This document shows, piece by piece, positions 7,548 to 18,512 of a DNA stretch of 64,000 bases. The DNA comes from Duganella sp. CF402 (GTDB taxonomy: Bacteria > Pseudomonadota > Gammaproteobacteria > Burkholderiales > Burkholderiaceae_D), in the NCBI RefSeq assembly GCF_900109645.1, contig NZ_FOBG01000001.1, positions 806,001 through 870,000 on the forward strand, in the 5' to 3' direction. The translations under genes were made by a program, and so were the position numbers. The notes below the pieces were generated by a model that saw only the letters and a program-made list of their open reading frames with translations, searched no databases and was not told the DNA's origin. The first letter of the stretch is position 1, and every line of letters begins with the position of its first letter.

Positions 7548-9254
7548 ATGAATTTGCCCGATCCTCAAGTCATTGCCAGCGCCTGGATGTCGCACATGAG
7601 CGACCCCGGACAGTGGCAATCCTGGTTCAATGCGGCGCCGGCGGCGGAAGCCCACCCTTTGGCCGCCATGATGCAGGATGTCGGCGCGCACATCAAGCCA
7701 GATGAAATGGAGCGGCTGAAGGCTGAATACCTGAAGGATTTCGGCGAGCTGTGGCAGGATTTCGTCGCCGGCAAGACCCCGGCCATCAAGGACCGCCGCT
7801 TCACGTCGCCGGCCTGGCAGGGCAATCCGATGACGGCCTTCAACGCGGCGGCCTACCTGCTGAATTCGAAGTTCCTGATGGCGATGGTGGAGACGGTGGA
7901 AGCCACTCCCCAGCAAAAACAGAAAATCCGCTTTGCCGTGCAGCAGATCGTCGACGCCATGTCGCCGGCCAACTTCCTGGCCACCAATCCTGAGGCGCAG
8001 CAGAAACTGATCGAAACCAAGGGCGAAAGCCTGACCAAGGGCCTGGCCAATATGCTGGGCGACATGGGCAAGGGCCATATTTCGCTGTCGGACGAGTCGG
8101 CGTTCGAGGTCGGCCGCAACCTGGCCATGACCGAGGGCACGGTGGTGTATGAGAATCCGCTGTTCCAGCTGATCCAGTACGCGCCGAAGACCGAGACCGT
8201 CAACCAGACGCCGCTGCTGATGGTGCCGCCTTGCATCAACAAGTTCTACATCCTCGACCTGCAGCCGGAAAACTCGCTGGTGCGCTACGCGGTGGAGCAG
8301 GGCAATACCGTGTTCCTGATCTCGTGGAGCAATCCGGACAAGTCGCTGGCGCGCACCACCTGGGATGACTACGTGGAGAAGGGCGTGATCGAAGCCATCC
8401 GCGTGACGCAGGACATCACCGGCGAAGACAAGCTGAATATGTTCGGCTTCTGCGTTGGCGGCACGCTCTGCTCGACCGCGCTGGCGGTGCTGGCCGCGCG
8501 CGGCGAGCAGGTCGCCAACAGCCTGACCCTGCTGACCACTTTCCTCGACTTCAGCGATACCGGCGTACTGGACGTGTTCATCGATGAGACGCAAGTGGCG
8601 ATGCGCGAGCAGCAGCTCAAGGGCGGCGGCCTGATGCCGGGCCGCGACCTGGCCAGCACCTTCTCCAGCCTGCGTCCGAACGACCTGGTGTGGAATTATG
8701 TGCAGTCCAACTACCTGAAGGGCAACGACCCGGCCGCGTTTGACCTGCTGTTCTGGAACTCCGACAGCACCAACCTGCCGGGTCCGATGTTCTGCTGGTA
8801 CCTGCGCAACACCTACCTCGAGAACAAGCTCAAGACCGGCAAGCTGGTGGTGGCCGGCGAGAAGGTGGACCTGAGCAAGATCGACGCCCCGGCCTTTGTC
8901 TACGGCTCGCGTGAGGACCACATCGTGCCGTGGCCGTCGGCCTACGAGTCGCTCGGCATCCTGAAGGGCAAGAACCGTTTCGTGCTGGGCGCCTCGGGCC
9001 ACATTGCCGGCGTGATCAACTCGCCGGCGAAGAACAAGCGCAGCTACTGGATCAACGACGGCGGCAAGGCCAAAAACGCCGAGGCGTGGATGGACGGCGC
9101 CACCGAAGTGGCGGGCAGCTGGTGGCCGGAATGGTCCAGGTTCCTGGAGGCGAATGGCGGCAAGAAGGTCAAACCCAAGGCCAAGCCGGGCAACGCCAAA
9201 TACAAGCCGATCGAGGCCGCGCCGGGCCGCTACGTGAAAGTGAAAGCGGATTAA
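7548..9254 (+). CDS. phaC: Class I polyhydroxyalkanoate synthase PhaC
   Basis: A 568-residue enzyme from the ATG at 7548 (AGGGA upstream). The lipase-like box GFCVGG holds catalytic Cys302. The other triad members are Asp457 in GSREDHIVPW and His485 in SGHIAGVINSP. The N-terminal PHA synthase domain (WMSHMSDPGQWQSWF) and the alpha/beta hydrolase core are both present and of family length. It polymerises 3-hydroxyacyl-CoA, usually 3-hydroxybutyryl-CoA, into storage granules. phaA and phaB are not next to it; the regulator phaR follows 200 bp downstream. Confidence 0.95.
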   Translation: MNLPDPQVIASAWMSHMSDPGQWQSWFNAAPAAEAHPLAAMMQDVGAHIKPDEMERLKAEYLKDFGELWQDFVAGKTPAIKDRRFTSPAWQGNPMTAFNAAAYLLNSKFLMAMVETVEATPQQKQKIRFAVQQIVDAMSPANFLATNPEAQQKLIETKGESLTKGLANMLGDMGKGHISLSDESAFEVGRNLAMTEGTVVYENPLFQLIQYAPKTETVNQTPLLMVPPCINKFYILDLQPENSLVRYAVEQGNTVFLISWSNPDKSLARTTWDDYVEKGVIEAIRVTQDITGEDKLNMFGFCVGGTLCSTALAVLAARGEQVANSLTLLTTFLDFSDTGVLDVFIDETQVAMREQQLKGGGLMPGRDLASTFSSLRPNDLVWNYVQSNYLKGNDPAAFDLLFWNSDSTNLPGPMFCWYLRNTYLENKLKTGKLVVAGEKVDLSKIDAPAFVYGSREDHIVPWPSAYESLGILKGKNRFVLGASGHIAGVINSPAKNKRSYWINDGGKAKNAEAWMDGATEVAGSWWPEWSRFLEANGGKKVKPKAKPGNAKYKPIEAAPGRYVKVKAD

Positions 9255-9336
9255 TTTCGCAGGGGAAAAAGCCAGGAAGTTGCCGAAGTATAAATTTGGT
9301 TGCGTTGCAATAAAGGCCAAAAGTTATATCAGATTG

Positions 9337-9365
9337 TGCAAGACTGGCTTTTTCCACTCTATAAT
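9337..9365 (+). promoter_or_regulatory. Candidate phaR promoter
   Basis: A perfect TATAAT at 9360-9365 lies in the AT-richer 200-bp gap before phaR. At the 17-bp spacing the -35 hexamer is only TGCAAG (9337-9342), so support rests on the -10 box. It implies phaR has its own promoter besides readthrough from phaC. Confidence 0.45.
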
Positions 9366-9456
9366 AGGGAACGTAGGCACGCGGGAAGGGGATTATCCAT
9401 CCGCTTCTTTCCGATTTTTAAGAGACATGCGCTGCGGCGCAATAAACGGACTTGTG

Positions 9457-10008
9457 ATGAGTAGTGCGAAAAAAAATGCTGACCGCCTGATTAAAAAATA
9501 TCCGAACCGTCGTCTGTACGATACGCAGACCAGTTCCTACATCACGTTGACCGACGTGAAACAGCTGGTGCTGGACAACGAGGAATTCACCGTTGTTGAT
9601 GCCAAGACCAATGAAGACCTGAGCCGCAGCATCCTGTTGCAGATCATTCTGGAAGAAGAGGCCAGCGGCGCGCCGATGTTCTCCAGCGACGTGCTGGCCC
9701 AGATCATCCGTTTCTACGGCCACGCCATGCAGGGCATGATGGGTTCTTACCTGGAAAAGAACGTCCAGGCCTTTACCGACATCCAGCGCAAATTCACCAG
9801 CACCGCCGTGGGCGGCCAGCCGTTCAGCCCGGAGATGTGGACCCAGTTCATGAATGTTCAGGGCCCGATGATGCAGGGCATGATGAATAACTACATCGAT
9901 CAGAGCAAGAGCCTGTTCGTGCAGATGCAGGAGCAGATGCAGAACCAGAGCAAAAACCTGTTCGGTACGTTCCCGTTCGTTCCGCCAACGCCGACCGACA
10001 AAAAGTAA
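9457..10008 (+). CDS. phaR: PHA synthesis repressor PhaR
   Basis: A 183-residue protein starting MSSAKKNADRLIKKYPNRRL. It contains the N-terminal PHB accumulation regulatory DNA-binding domain (KYPNRRLYDTQTSSYITLTDV, residues about 13-70) and the following PHB_acc domain. The C-terminus is rich in Gln and Met and is likely to interact with the granule. PhaR represses phasin genes and is titrated by binding nascent polymer. ATG 9457 is chosen; GTG 9454 directly before it is an alternative, and longer upstream extensions lack family similarity. A strong terminator follows. Confidence 0.94.
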   Translation: MSSAKKNADRLIKKYPNRRLYDTQTSSYITLTDVKQLVLDNEEFTVVDAKTNEDLSRSILLQIILEEEASGAPMFSSDVLAQIIRFYGHAMQGMMGSYLEKNVQAFTDIQRKFTSTAVGGQPFSPEMWTQFMNVQGPMMQGMMNNYIDQSKSLFVQMQEQMQNQSKNLFGTFPFVPPTPTDKK

Positions 10009-10035
10009 TTTCGCTACGTTCCTTCGCAGCGCACT

Positions 10036-10071
10036 AACGGCACAGCACCTCCCGGTGACTGTGCCGTTTTT
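10036..10071 (+). terminator. Rho-independent terminator after phaR
   Basis: A 10-bp stem AACGGCACAG / CTGTGCCGTT (10036-10045 with 10059-10068) is followed by a run of T. The loop contains a second CACC/GGTG pairing. Confidence 0.9.
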
Positions 10072-10091
10072 GTAACTCCACTACAAATTGA

Positions 10092-10121
10092 TTGACACTC
10101 CAAATTCTTCGGTAGTACTAT
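10092..10121 (+). promoter_or_regulatory. Candidate promoter of the beta-glucosidase/ABC operon
   Basis: A perfect TTGACA (10092-10097) is followed after 18 bp by TACTAT (10116-10121, four of six consensus bases). The LacI-type operator begins 13 bp further on, a position suited to repression. Confidence 0.6.
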
Positions 10122-10133
10122 CGACAACATCTT

Positions 10134-10149
10134 GTGGAAGCGCTTCCAC
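10134..10149. promoter_or_regulatory. LacI-family operator (copy 1)
   Basis: GTGGAAGC-GCTTCCAC is a perfect 16-bp palindrome with a central CG, typical of LacI/GalR-family operators. It lies between the candidate promoter and the GTG start of the beta-glucosidase. A near-identical site at 15833-15848 precedes the TonB receptor. Confidence 0.85.
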
Positions 10150-10174
10150 TGCAAATAATAAACAAGGAGATGTT

Positions 10175-11533
<1,359 letters not shown>

Positions 11534-11578
11534 GCAGTACGCATAGAATAGGGCGCTCGACGCCCACAGGGAGACAGA

Positions 11579-12817
11579 ATGCAGAAAGCATCAAAACTGG
11601 GCAGCGCCATTGCGCTTGCCCTGGCAGCCAGCGCCGCTCACGCACAAGCGCCGCTGAAAGCCACCGTGATTCACTGGTGGACCTCGGGTGGCGAGTCGGC
11701 CGCCGTCAAGCAGTTCGCGGAAGCCTATAACAAGGCCGGCGGACAGTGGGTGGACCAGGCCATCGCCGGCGCCGACCAGTCGCGCGCCACCACCATCAAC
11801 CGCATCGTCGGCGGCAATGCGCCGACCGCCGCGCAGTTCAACACCTCCAGGCAGTTCCGCGATTTCGTGGAGCAGGGCTTGCTGAATAACGTCGACGACG
11901 TGGCGATCGCCGGCAAGTGGGATCAGGTGATGCCGCCGTCGATTCTGCAGGCGATCAAGATCAACGGCCATTTCTATGCCGCGCCGGTGGACATCCACAT
12001 GCCGGCCTGGTTCTTCTACTCGAAGGCCGCGTATAAAAAAGCCGGCATCACCAACGAGCCGCAATCGTGGGAAGAATTCCTCGCGCAGTTGGGTAAGCTG
12101 AAAGCCGCAGGCGTGGTGCCGCTGGCCTTTGGCGGCCAGGTGTGGCAGGAGAAGATTACCTTCGACGCCATCTTCGCGATGGTCGGCGGTGCGGACCTGT
12201 ATCTCAAAGTGTATCGTGACCGCGACCAGAAGGCTGTGATGTCGCCGCAATTCAAACAAGTGCTGGTCGAGTTCAAGAAGCTGAAGGGCTTCGTGGACGC
12301 AGGCTCGCCGGGCCGCAACTGGAACGACGCCACCGCGATGGTGGTGCAGGGCAAAGCCGGCGTGCAGATCATGGGCGACTGGGCCAAGGGCGAATTCGCC
12401 GCCGCCAAGCAGGTGGCCGGCAAGGACTTCGGCTGCTATCCGGGCTTCGGTCCGAAAGCGCCGTACATCGTCGCCGGTGACGCCTTCGTGTTCCCGAAAA
12501 CGAACGACGCCAATGCGGTCAAGGCGCAAAAACTTTTAGCCAATGTGGTAACGTCTCCAACGGCGCAAGTGGCGTTCGCCGCGCGCAAGGGCGCGATCCC
12601 GATTCGCGGCGACGTGGATGAATCGCAGCTCGATATTTGCGCCAAGCTCGGACTGTCCATCATGAAGGACAAGACGCGCCAACTGCCTAACACCGAGATG
12701 CTGGCCACGCCGGACACCACCGGCGCGCTGCAGGATGTACTGACCAGCTACTGGAACAAGAACCAGTCTGCGGACGATGCGCAAAAAGCCTTCGCCCGCG
12801 CTATCAAGGGCGAATAA
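11579..12817 (+). CDS. Sugar ABC transporter substrate-binding protein (CUT1)
   Basis: A 412-residue periplasmic binding protein with a signal peptide ending in AHAQA (about residue 23). It has a family 1 solute-binding fold (VIHWWTSGGESAAVKQFAEAYNKAGGQWV). It captures a mono- or oligosaccharide for the two permeases that follow directly. A GGGAGA ribosome site precedes the ATG. The neighbouring cytoplasmic beta-glucosidase suggests a beta-linked glucoside as substrate, but the sequence does not prove it. Confidence 0.9.
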   Translation: MQKASKLGSAIALALAASAAHAQAPLKATVIHWWTSGGESAAVKQFAEAYNKAGGQWVDQAIAGADQSRATTINRIVGGNAPTAAQFNTSRQFRDFVEQGLLNNVDDVAIAGKWDQVMPPSILQAIKINGHFYAAPVDIHMPAWFFYSKAAYKKAGITNEPQSWEEFLAQLGKLKAAGVVPLAFGGQVWQEKITFDAIFAMVGGADLYLKVYRDRDQKAVMSPQFKQVLVEFKKLKGFVDAGSPGRNWNDATAMVVQGKAGVQIMGDWAKGEFAAAKQVAGKDFGCYPGFGPKAPYIVAGDAFVFPKTNDANAVKAQKLLANVVTSPTAQVAFAARKGAIPIRGDVDESQLDICAKLGLSIMKDKTRQLPNTEMLATPDTTGALQDVLTSYWNKNQSADDAQKAFARAIKGE

Positions 12818-12820
12818 GCC

Positions 12821-13705
12821 ATGACTAGGAAACGCCACAACGTTTCATTCGCAGCCTACGTCGCCATCCTGCCGATGGCGTTGACGGTGCTGCTGGCCTA
12901 CCTCGGCACCATGCTGTGGACGGCGCGCGTGTCGGTATCCAGCTCGCGCACTTTCCCGGCCAGCGATTTTGTCGGCGCCTCGCAGTACATCCGCTTGTTC
13001 AACAACGAGCGCTGGCTGCTGTCGCTGCAAAACGTGGCGGTGTACGGCGTGCTGTTTATCGCCGCCTGCCTGATTATCGGCTTCCTGCTGGCGGTGTTCA
13101 TCGACCAGAAAGTGATGGCGGAAGGCGCGCTGCGCACCATCTTCCTGTACCCGTATGCGATGTCCTTCGTGGCCACGGGCCTGATCTGGCAGTGGATCCT
13201 GAATCCTGAACTGGGCATCCAGGAAGTGCTGCATAAACTCGGATGGACCGATGCCCAATTCGACTGGATTGTCGACCAGGATATGGCGATCTACACCATC
13301 GTTATCGCCACGGTGTGGCAGGCTTCCGGGCTGGTGATGGCGCTGATGCTGTCCGGCCTGCGCGGCGTGGACGAGGAAATCTGGAAGGCCGCCCGCATCG
13401 ACGGCATCCCGCGCTGGCGCGTGTATTTGAGCATTGTGCTGCCGATGCTGGGCGCGTCCGTATCGACCGCCTTCGTGCTGCTGTTCGTGATGGTGGTAAA
13501 GGTGTTCGACGCCGTGGTCGCGATGACGCAGGGCGGTCCGGGCACGGCCAGCGAAGTGCCGGCCAAGTTCATCATGGATTATCTGTTTGGCCGCGCCAAT
13601 ATCGGCCTGGCTTCCGCTGCTTCGATCGTGCTGCTGCTGACCGTGCTGGCCATCGTCGCGCCGCTGTACTTCGTGCGCAACCGCCGCGCCGCATTGGGGG
13701 CATGA
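12821..13705 (+). CDS. Sugar ABC transporter permease, MalF type
   Basis: A 294-residue inner membrane permease with six likely helices. The EAA loop (GLRGVDEEIWKAARIDGIPRWRVYLSIVLPML) contacts the ATPase. It starts three bases after the binding-protein stop, and its TGA overlaps the ATG of the next permease. It belongs to the CUT1 group and forms the channel with the following gene. Confidence 0.92.
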   Translation: MTRKRHNVSFAAYVAILPMALTVLLAYLGTMLWTARVSVSSSRTFPASDFVGASQYIRLFNNERWLLSLQNVAVYGVLFIAACLIIGFLLAVFIDQKVMAEGALRTIFLYPYAMSFVATGLIWQWILNPELGIQEVLHKLGWTDAQFDWIVDQDMAIYTIVIATVWQASGLVMALMLSGLRGVDEEIWKAARIDGIPRWRVYLSIVLPMLGASVSTAFVLLFVMVVKVFDAVVAMTQGGPGTASEVPAKFIMDYLFGRANIGLASAASIVLLLTVLAIVAPLYFVRNRRAALGA

Positions 13706-14670
13706 TGGGACAAGTTGTGAAACTCGATAAAACCGCCGACGCCGCGCAAGCCGCCGAGCAGGCCCGCCTGGCTGCCGCCAACGACGCCAGCATCCCAATG
13801 CCGCGTCCGCGCCGCAAGCCTTCGTGGACGCCAGCCCGCATCGGAGTCTATGCCTTCCTGATCGTGGCGGCGCTGTTCTTCCTGCTGCCGCTGTACGTGA
13901 TGCTGGTGACGTCGGTGAAGCCGATGGAAGAGATCCGCCTCGGCACGCTGTTCGCGCTGCCGCAGCACCTGACGCTGGAGCCGTGGGCGCAAGCCTGGTC
14001 GTCGGCATGCACGGGCCTGGAATGCAACGGCATCAAGGGCGGCTTCTGGAACTCCGTCGCCATCGTGGTGCCGAGTACCATCCTGTCGATCGCCATCGGC
14101 GCGGTGAACGGCTATGCGCTGTCGTTCTGGCGTCCGCGCGGCGCGGGCTTCCTGTTCGCCATCCTGATGATGGGCGCCTTCATTCCGGTGCAGGTGATGA
14201 TCTATCCGCTGGTGCGCGTGCTGGCTTACGTGAACCTGTTTAGCTCCCTGCCGGGCATCATCCTGATTCACACCATCTTCGGCATGCCGGTGATGACGCT
14301 GTTGTTCCGCAATTACTACGCGGCGCTGCCGCTGGAATTGTTCAAGGCGGCGCGTATCGACGGCGGCGGTTTCTGGCGTATCTTCCTGCAGCTGATGCTG
14401 CCGATGTCGACGCCCGTGATCGTGGTCGCGGTCATCATGCAGGTCACCGGTATCTGGAACGACTTCCTGCTGGGTCTTGTGTTTGCAGGCTCCGAGCATT
14501 TGCCAATGACGGTCCAGCTGAACAACATCATCAACACCACTACCGGCGAGCGCCTGTACAACGTGAACATGGCGGCGACCATCCTGACTTCGGTCGTGCC
14601 GCTGGCGCTCTACTTTATTTCCGGCCGCTGGTTCGTGCGCGGCATCGCTTCTGGCGCAGTGAAGGGTTAA
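13702..14670 (+). CDS. Sugar ABC transporter permease, MalG type
   Basis: A 322-residue permease starting at the ATG that overlaps the previous stop (ATGA). A hydrophilic N-terminal extension of about 45 residues precedes the first helix, longer than usual for MalG-like proteins. The EAA loop reads LPLELFKAARIDGGGFWRIFLQLMLPM. It pairs with the MalF-type permease. A second ATG three bases on is an alternative start. Confidence 0.92.
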   Translation: MMGQVVKLDKTADAAQAAEQARLAAANDASIPMPRPRRKPSWTPARIGVYAFLIVAALFFLLPLYVMLVTSVKPMEEIRLGTLFALPQHLTLEPWAQAWSSACTGLECNGIKGGFWNSVAIVVPSTILSIAIGAVNGYALSFWRPRGAGFLFAILMMGAFIPVQVMIYPLVRVLAYVNLFSSLPGIILIHTIFGMPVMTLLFRNYYAALPLELFKAARIDGGGFWRIFLQLMLPMSTPVIVVAVIMQVTGIWNDFLLGLVFAGSEHLPMTVQLNNIINTTTGERLYNVNMAATILTSVVPLALYFISGRWFVRGIASGAVKG

Positions 14671-14674
14671 GAAC

Positions 14675-15766
14675 ATGTCTAACGTAGCTATTCGTAATTT
14701 GCAGATCCAGCTGGGCGGCAACAAGGTCATCGAGTCGCTCAACCTCGACGTGAAAGCAGGGGAGTTCGTGGTGCTGCTCGGTCCTTCGGGCTGCGGCAAG
14801 TCGACCCTGTTGCACAGCATCGCGGGCCTGATCGACACCAGCGCCGGCCAGATTGAAATCGGCGGCAAGGACATGACCTGGGCTGACCCGAAGGATCGCG
14901 GCATCGCGCTGGTGTTCCAGTCCTACGCGCTGTATCCGACCATGAATGTGGAAGCGAATATGTCGTTCGGCTTGCGCATCAACGGCACGCCGAAAGCGGA
15001 AATCGCCCGCCGCGTCTCGCGTGCTTCGGACATGCTGCAACTCGGCCCACTGTTGAAGCGCAAGCCGGCCAACCTGTCGGGCGGCCAGCGTCAGCGCGTG
15101 GCGATCGGCCGCGCTATCGTGCGCGAAGCGGATGTGATGTTGTTCGACGAACCGCTGTCCAACCTCGACGCCAAGCTGCGCACCGAATTGCGCCGCGAAT
15201 TGAAACAGCTGCACAAGCAGCTGGGCGCCACCATGATCTACGTTACGCACGATCAGGTCGAGGCGATGACGCTGGCGCAGCGCATGGCGGTGATGAAGGG
15301 CGGCGTGGTGCAGCAGTTCGACACGCCGGACGTGATCTACAACACCCCGGCCAACCTGTTCGTGGCGACTTTCCTTGGCTCGCCGGGCATGAATCTGTTC
15401 AAAGGGGAGCTGGAGCAGCAGGGCGCTAAAACCATCTTCACCAACGAGCACCTGTCGGTCGACGTGACCGGCTACCCATTCAAGCAGCCGCTGACCGGCA
15501 AGCACGCCTGCGTGCTCGGTGTGCGGCCGGAAGATATCGACGTCGGGCATAGCGACGGCGTCGATGTAAGTGCAGCAGTACGCGCGTCGGTCTCGCTGAT
15601 CGAGGCGATGGGCGCGCATCGCGTTGTATGGCTGGACTTCCACGGCACGCAAGTCGCGGGCATCGTGCAGGACCAGCAGCAGATTGAAACGGAGAAGGAG
15701 ATCAGCTTCTCGATCCGTACCAATCGTATTTCCCTGTTTGATGGAGCCAGCGAACAGCGGCTCTAA
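14675..15766 (+). CDS. Sugar ABC transporter ATP-binding protein (MalK/UgpC type)
   Basis: A 363-residue ATPase with Walker A GPSGCGKST, Q-loop FQSYALYP, signature LSGGQRQRVAIGRA, Walker B MLFDEPLSNLD and switch His in YVTHDQ. The C-terminal 120 residues form a TOBE/OB domain as in MalK-type subunits, which can bind regulators. It completes the CUT1 importer begun at 11579 and lies four bases after the permease. Confidence 0.95.
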   Translation: MSNVAIRNLQIQLGGNKVIESLNLDVKAGEFVVLLGPSGCGKSTLLHSIAGLIDTSAGQIEIGGKDMTWADPKDRGIALVFQSYALYPTMNVEANMSFGLRINGTPKAEIARRVSRASDMLQLGPLLKRKPANLSGGQRQRVAIGRAIVREADVMLFDEPLSNLDAKLRTELRRELKQLHKQLGATMIYVTHDQVEAMTLAQRMAVMKGGVVQQFDTPDVIYNTPANLFVATFLGSPGMNLFKGELEQQGAKTIFTNEHLSVDVTGYPFKQPLTGKHACVLGVRPEDIDVGHSDGVDVSAAVRASVSLIEAMGAHRVVWLDFHGTQVAGIVQDQQQIETEKEISFSIRTNRISLFDGASEQRL

Positions 15767-15832
15767 ACATAGCGTAGTTGCATAAGCACCGGGTCTGCCA
15801 CGGTATGGCCCGACGCCTTCGTGCGTCTCGTG

Positions 15833-15848
15833 GTGGAAGCGGTTCCAC
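15833..15848. promoter_or_regulatory. LacI-family operator (copy 2)
   Basis: GTGGAAGC-GGTTCCAC matches the operator at 10134-10149 at 15 of 16 positions. It lies 26 bp before the TonB receptor ATG, so the receptor can be controlled with the ABC importer even though it may have its own promoter. Confidence 0.82.
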
Positions 15849-15874
15849 ATGGAAGAAAACGAGGAGACAGACCA

Positions 15875-18268
15875 ATGAAAAAAACCATACTGGCGCTGAG
15901 CATCGCGCAAATCGCCATGACCACAGCGGCCTACGCGCAGCAGGCGGCCGGCGGCGACGTCGAGAAAATCATCATCACCGCCACCCGCCGCGACACGCTG
16001 GTGCAGGACACGCCGCTGGCCGTCACCGCGTACACGCAGGACACGCTGGCCAACAACCAGGTCAAGGACCTGGCCACTATGACGGCGATGGTACCCAGCC
16101 TGGTGGTCGAGCCGCACAGCGATTCGGGCGGCGTGCACGTGTACATGCGCGGCGTCGGCTCGGCCAATCACACGGAGCTGGGCGACCCGGCGGTGGCGTT
16201 CTATGTGGACGGCATTTACGTCGCGCGTCCGCAAGGCGCGACGGCGCTGATGTACGACCTGAATCACGTCGAGGTGGCGCGCGGCCCGCAAGGCACGCTG
16301 AACGGCCGTAACTCGACCGCCGGCGCGGTCAACCTGGTGTCCGGCGCGCCAAGCACCTCGAAAGTGTTTGGCTCCGCCAGCGTGACGGTGGGCGATTATC
16401 ACCGCCTGCAAACGCAAGCCATGATCAACATCCCGCTGAGCGACGACATCGCGCTGCGCATCGCCGCCATCAAGGACCAGCATGACGGCTACGTCGATTT
16501 CCGCAAGGGCTCCAATGTGGCGCCGGGCGCGCAGAAGTACGGCGCCGGCAACCAGCAGGGCGCGCGCGCTTCGCTGCTGTGGAAGTTCACGCCGGACCTG
16601 AAGGCCACCTTCATCGCCGACTACTACGCCGACACCGGCGCCGGCAACATCTACCTGGCGGCCGAACCGAAAGCGGGGCAGGAACTGCGCTCGGCGCTGA
16701 TCGACACGGTGGGCACGCTGGATCAATCCATCATCACCGCCAAGGGCAAGGTGCAATGGCGTCCAGTCGACGGCATTGAGGCGCAATACCTCGGCGCGTG
16801 GAGTCGCCTGAAACGCAGTAACGCCAGCGATGCGGATGCCGGTTTCTATCCGGGCTTTAAAGCGGAGAACCGCACCGAGTGGGGCCAGTTCGACAGCGTG
16901 TCGAACGAGCTGCAACTGCGCTCGGACAGCGAAGCGCCGCTGCAATGGGTGGGCGGCCTGTTCTTCTTCAAGGAGAAAAACAAGATCCGCTTCGACATCG
17001 ACCGCAGCCAGATTTCGGAAGAGATGCTGGCGCAGAGCATCGCTACCGGCAGCGTGATCTTCGTGCAGCCGACCGTTGGCCAGTATGCATCGGCCATGTC
17101 CTTCATCCAGGGCAATCGCCAGCTGCATTCCAAGGCCGCCTTTGCACAAGCCAGCTATGAGCTGGACCCGGTGTGGAAGCTGACCGCCGGCGCGCGCTAC
17201 ACCAAGGACCACAAGTTCGACATCGGCGGCCAGAACTGGGCTTGCCCGAACTGGCCGGACAACGCGCCGCGCGGCGCGACGCTGACGCCTAACCAGATCG
17301 CGCAGCTGGTGACGCCGGGCGTGGGCACCATCAACACCCACAACATCGGCCCGGGCGGCACGGTGAACCAGTCCACCTGCGGTAACACCTACGGCGACAA
17401 CACCGCCGATCTGGCCTACGGCCAAGGCACGTATCTGGGCCGCGTGGAGTACAAGGTATCGAAAGACATCCTGACCTTCGCCTCGGTGACCACCGGCTTC
17501 CACTCGCCGGCGATTGGCGACGGCGGCGCGACCACCAAGCCTGAAAAACTGACCAGCTATGAATTCGGCTTCAAGTCGGACCTGCTGGATCGCCAGCTGT
17601 CCTTGAACATCGATGCGTTCTGGATGAAGTACAAGGACAAGCTGGAATCGCAGGTGGTGAACAACACGCTGCAAAACTTCAACGCCGCCGGCGCGACGGT
17701 GAAAGGTATCGAGGCTGAATGGGCATGGCGTCCGACCAGCGTGGACCGCTTCAGCGGCAACGCCACCTGGCTGAAAGCGCGCTATGACGATTTCCTGTCC
17801 TGCGACGTGGATGCGGCGCGCGCCAACGGCCAGTCCTGCGGCACCACTGCGCCGACCGTCAACGTGGGCGGCAGCGTATTGAAACACGCACCGACGTTTG
17901 CATCGACGCTGATGTACGAGCATGACTTCGACACCGGCAAAGGCCGCATCACGCCGCGCATCTCGGCGCATTACGAGACCAAGTCCTTCGTCGGCTCTGG
18001 TGCGTTTGCGAATGACGTGCCGGGCCATCCAGGTGTGAAGATGCAGGATTCGTACACCACGCTGGACCTGAGCGTGCGCTACGAGCCGCGCGGCAAGGCC
18101 TACACCGCCGAGCTGTTCGTGAACAACGCCACCGACAAGGAAGTGAAGTACGACGCGATCGAAGTCTGCACGCAAGTTGGTGCGCCATGCCAGCCGAAGC
18201 AGCAGATCTGGGCGGCGTACTACAACAACCCGCGCACCTTGGGCGCGCGCGTGTCGATGAAGTTTTAA
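15875..18268 (+). CDS. TonB-dependent outer membrane receptor
   Basis: A 797-residue receptor. A signal peptide of about 21 residues (ending TTAAYA) is followed by a TonB-box-like segment (EKIIITATRRDT). The plug domain (ADPAVAFYVDG-like, VEVARGPQGTLNGRNSTAGAVN) precedes a 22-stranded barrel that ends in Phe. GAGGAGA precedes the ATG. The shared operator and position after a sugar ABC importer suggest it brings a carbohydrate across the outer membrane rather than a siderophore. A strong terminator follows. Confidence 0.92.
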   Translation: MKKTILALSIAQIAMTTAAYAQQAAGGDVEKIIITATRRDTLVQDTPLAVTAYTQDTLANNQVKDLATMTAMVPSLVVEPHSDSGGVHVYMRGVGSANHTELGDPAVAFYVDGIYVARPQGATALMYDLNHVEVARGPQGTLNGRNSTAGAVNLVSGAPSTSKVFGSASVTVGDYHRLQTQAMINIPLSDDIALRIAAIKDQHDGYVDFRKGSNVAPGAQKYGAGNQQGARASLLWKFTPDLKATFIADYYADTGAGNIYLAAEPKAGQELRSALIDTVGTLDQSIITAKGKVQWRPVDGIEAQYLGAWSRLKRSNASDADAGFYPGFKAENRTEWGQFDSVSNELQLRSDSEAPLQWVGGLFFFKEKNKIRFDIDRSQISEEMLAQSIATGSVIFVQPTVGQYASAMSFIQGNRQLHSKAAFAQASYELDPVWKLTAGARYTKDHKFDIGGQNWACPNWPDNAPRGATLTPNQIAQLVTPGVGTINTHNIGPGGTVNQSTCGNTYGDNTADLAYGQGTYLGRVEYKVSKDILTFASVTTGFHSPAIGDGGATTKPEKLTSYEFGFKSDLLDRQLSLNIDAFWMKYKDKLESQVVNNTLQNFNAAGATVKGIEAEWAWRPTSVDRFSGNATWLKARYDDFLSCDVDAARANGQSCGTTAPTVNVGGSVLKHAPTFASTLMYEHDFDTGKGRITPRISAHYETKSFVGSGAFANDVPGHPGVKMQDSYTTLDLSVRYEPRGKAYTAELFVNNATDKEVKYDAIEVCTQVGAPCQPKQQIWAAYYNNPRTLGARVSMKF

Positions 18269-18298
18269 GTTGTAGTAGTAGGGGGTAGTAGTCTCTTG

Positions 18299-18331
18299 GG
18301 CTGGCGGCTCCCCACTGCCAGCCTTTTTTTT
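18299..18331 (+). terminator. Rho-independent terminator after the TonB receptor
   Basis: The stem GGCTGGC / GCCAGCC (18299-18305 with 18317-18323) is followed by eight T residues. It closes the sugar-uptake block before the photobiology genes. Confidence 0.9.
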
Positions 18332-18365
18332 GCGTGCTTCGCGCGGCGGTCGTACAATCTGCGTC

Positions 18366-18512
18366 ATGCACAAGAAGCCATTTCTGCCCGAGAAAATATG
18401 CCTGCATTGCGGCCGGCCTTATGCCTGGCGCAAGAAGTGGGAGCGCTGCTGGGATGAGGTGAAATACTGCTCCGAGCGATGCCGGCGCGAGCACAAAAGA
18501 GACGCGCAATGA
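18366..18512 (+). CDS. DUF2256 small zinc-ribbon-like protein
   Basis: A 48-residue protein ([20 protein letters not shown] at the start) with two Cys pairs, CLHC and CSERC, that should bind zinc. DUF2256 genes commonly sit beside photolyase/cryptochrome genes, as here: its TGA overlaps the cryptochrome ATG (ATGA). Function is not established; it may help the photolyase. The ATG at 18366 is preferred over an upstream in-frame ATG that would lie just after the terminator. Confidence 0.88.
   Translation: MHKKPFLPEKICLHCGRPYAWRKKWERCWDEVKYCSERCRREHKRDAQ

Noticed and set aside
14615..18373. Open frame of more than 1200 codons on the minus strand
   Set aside because: It is antisense to the ABC ATPase and TonB receptor, whose families are certain. 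Such long shadows are common at high GC; it has no recognisable domain.
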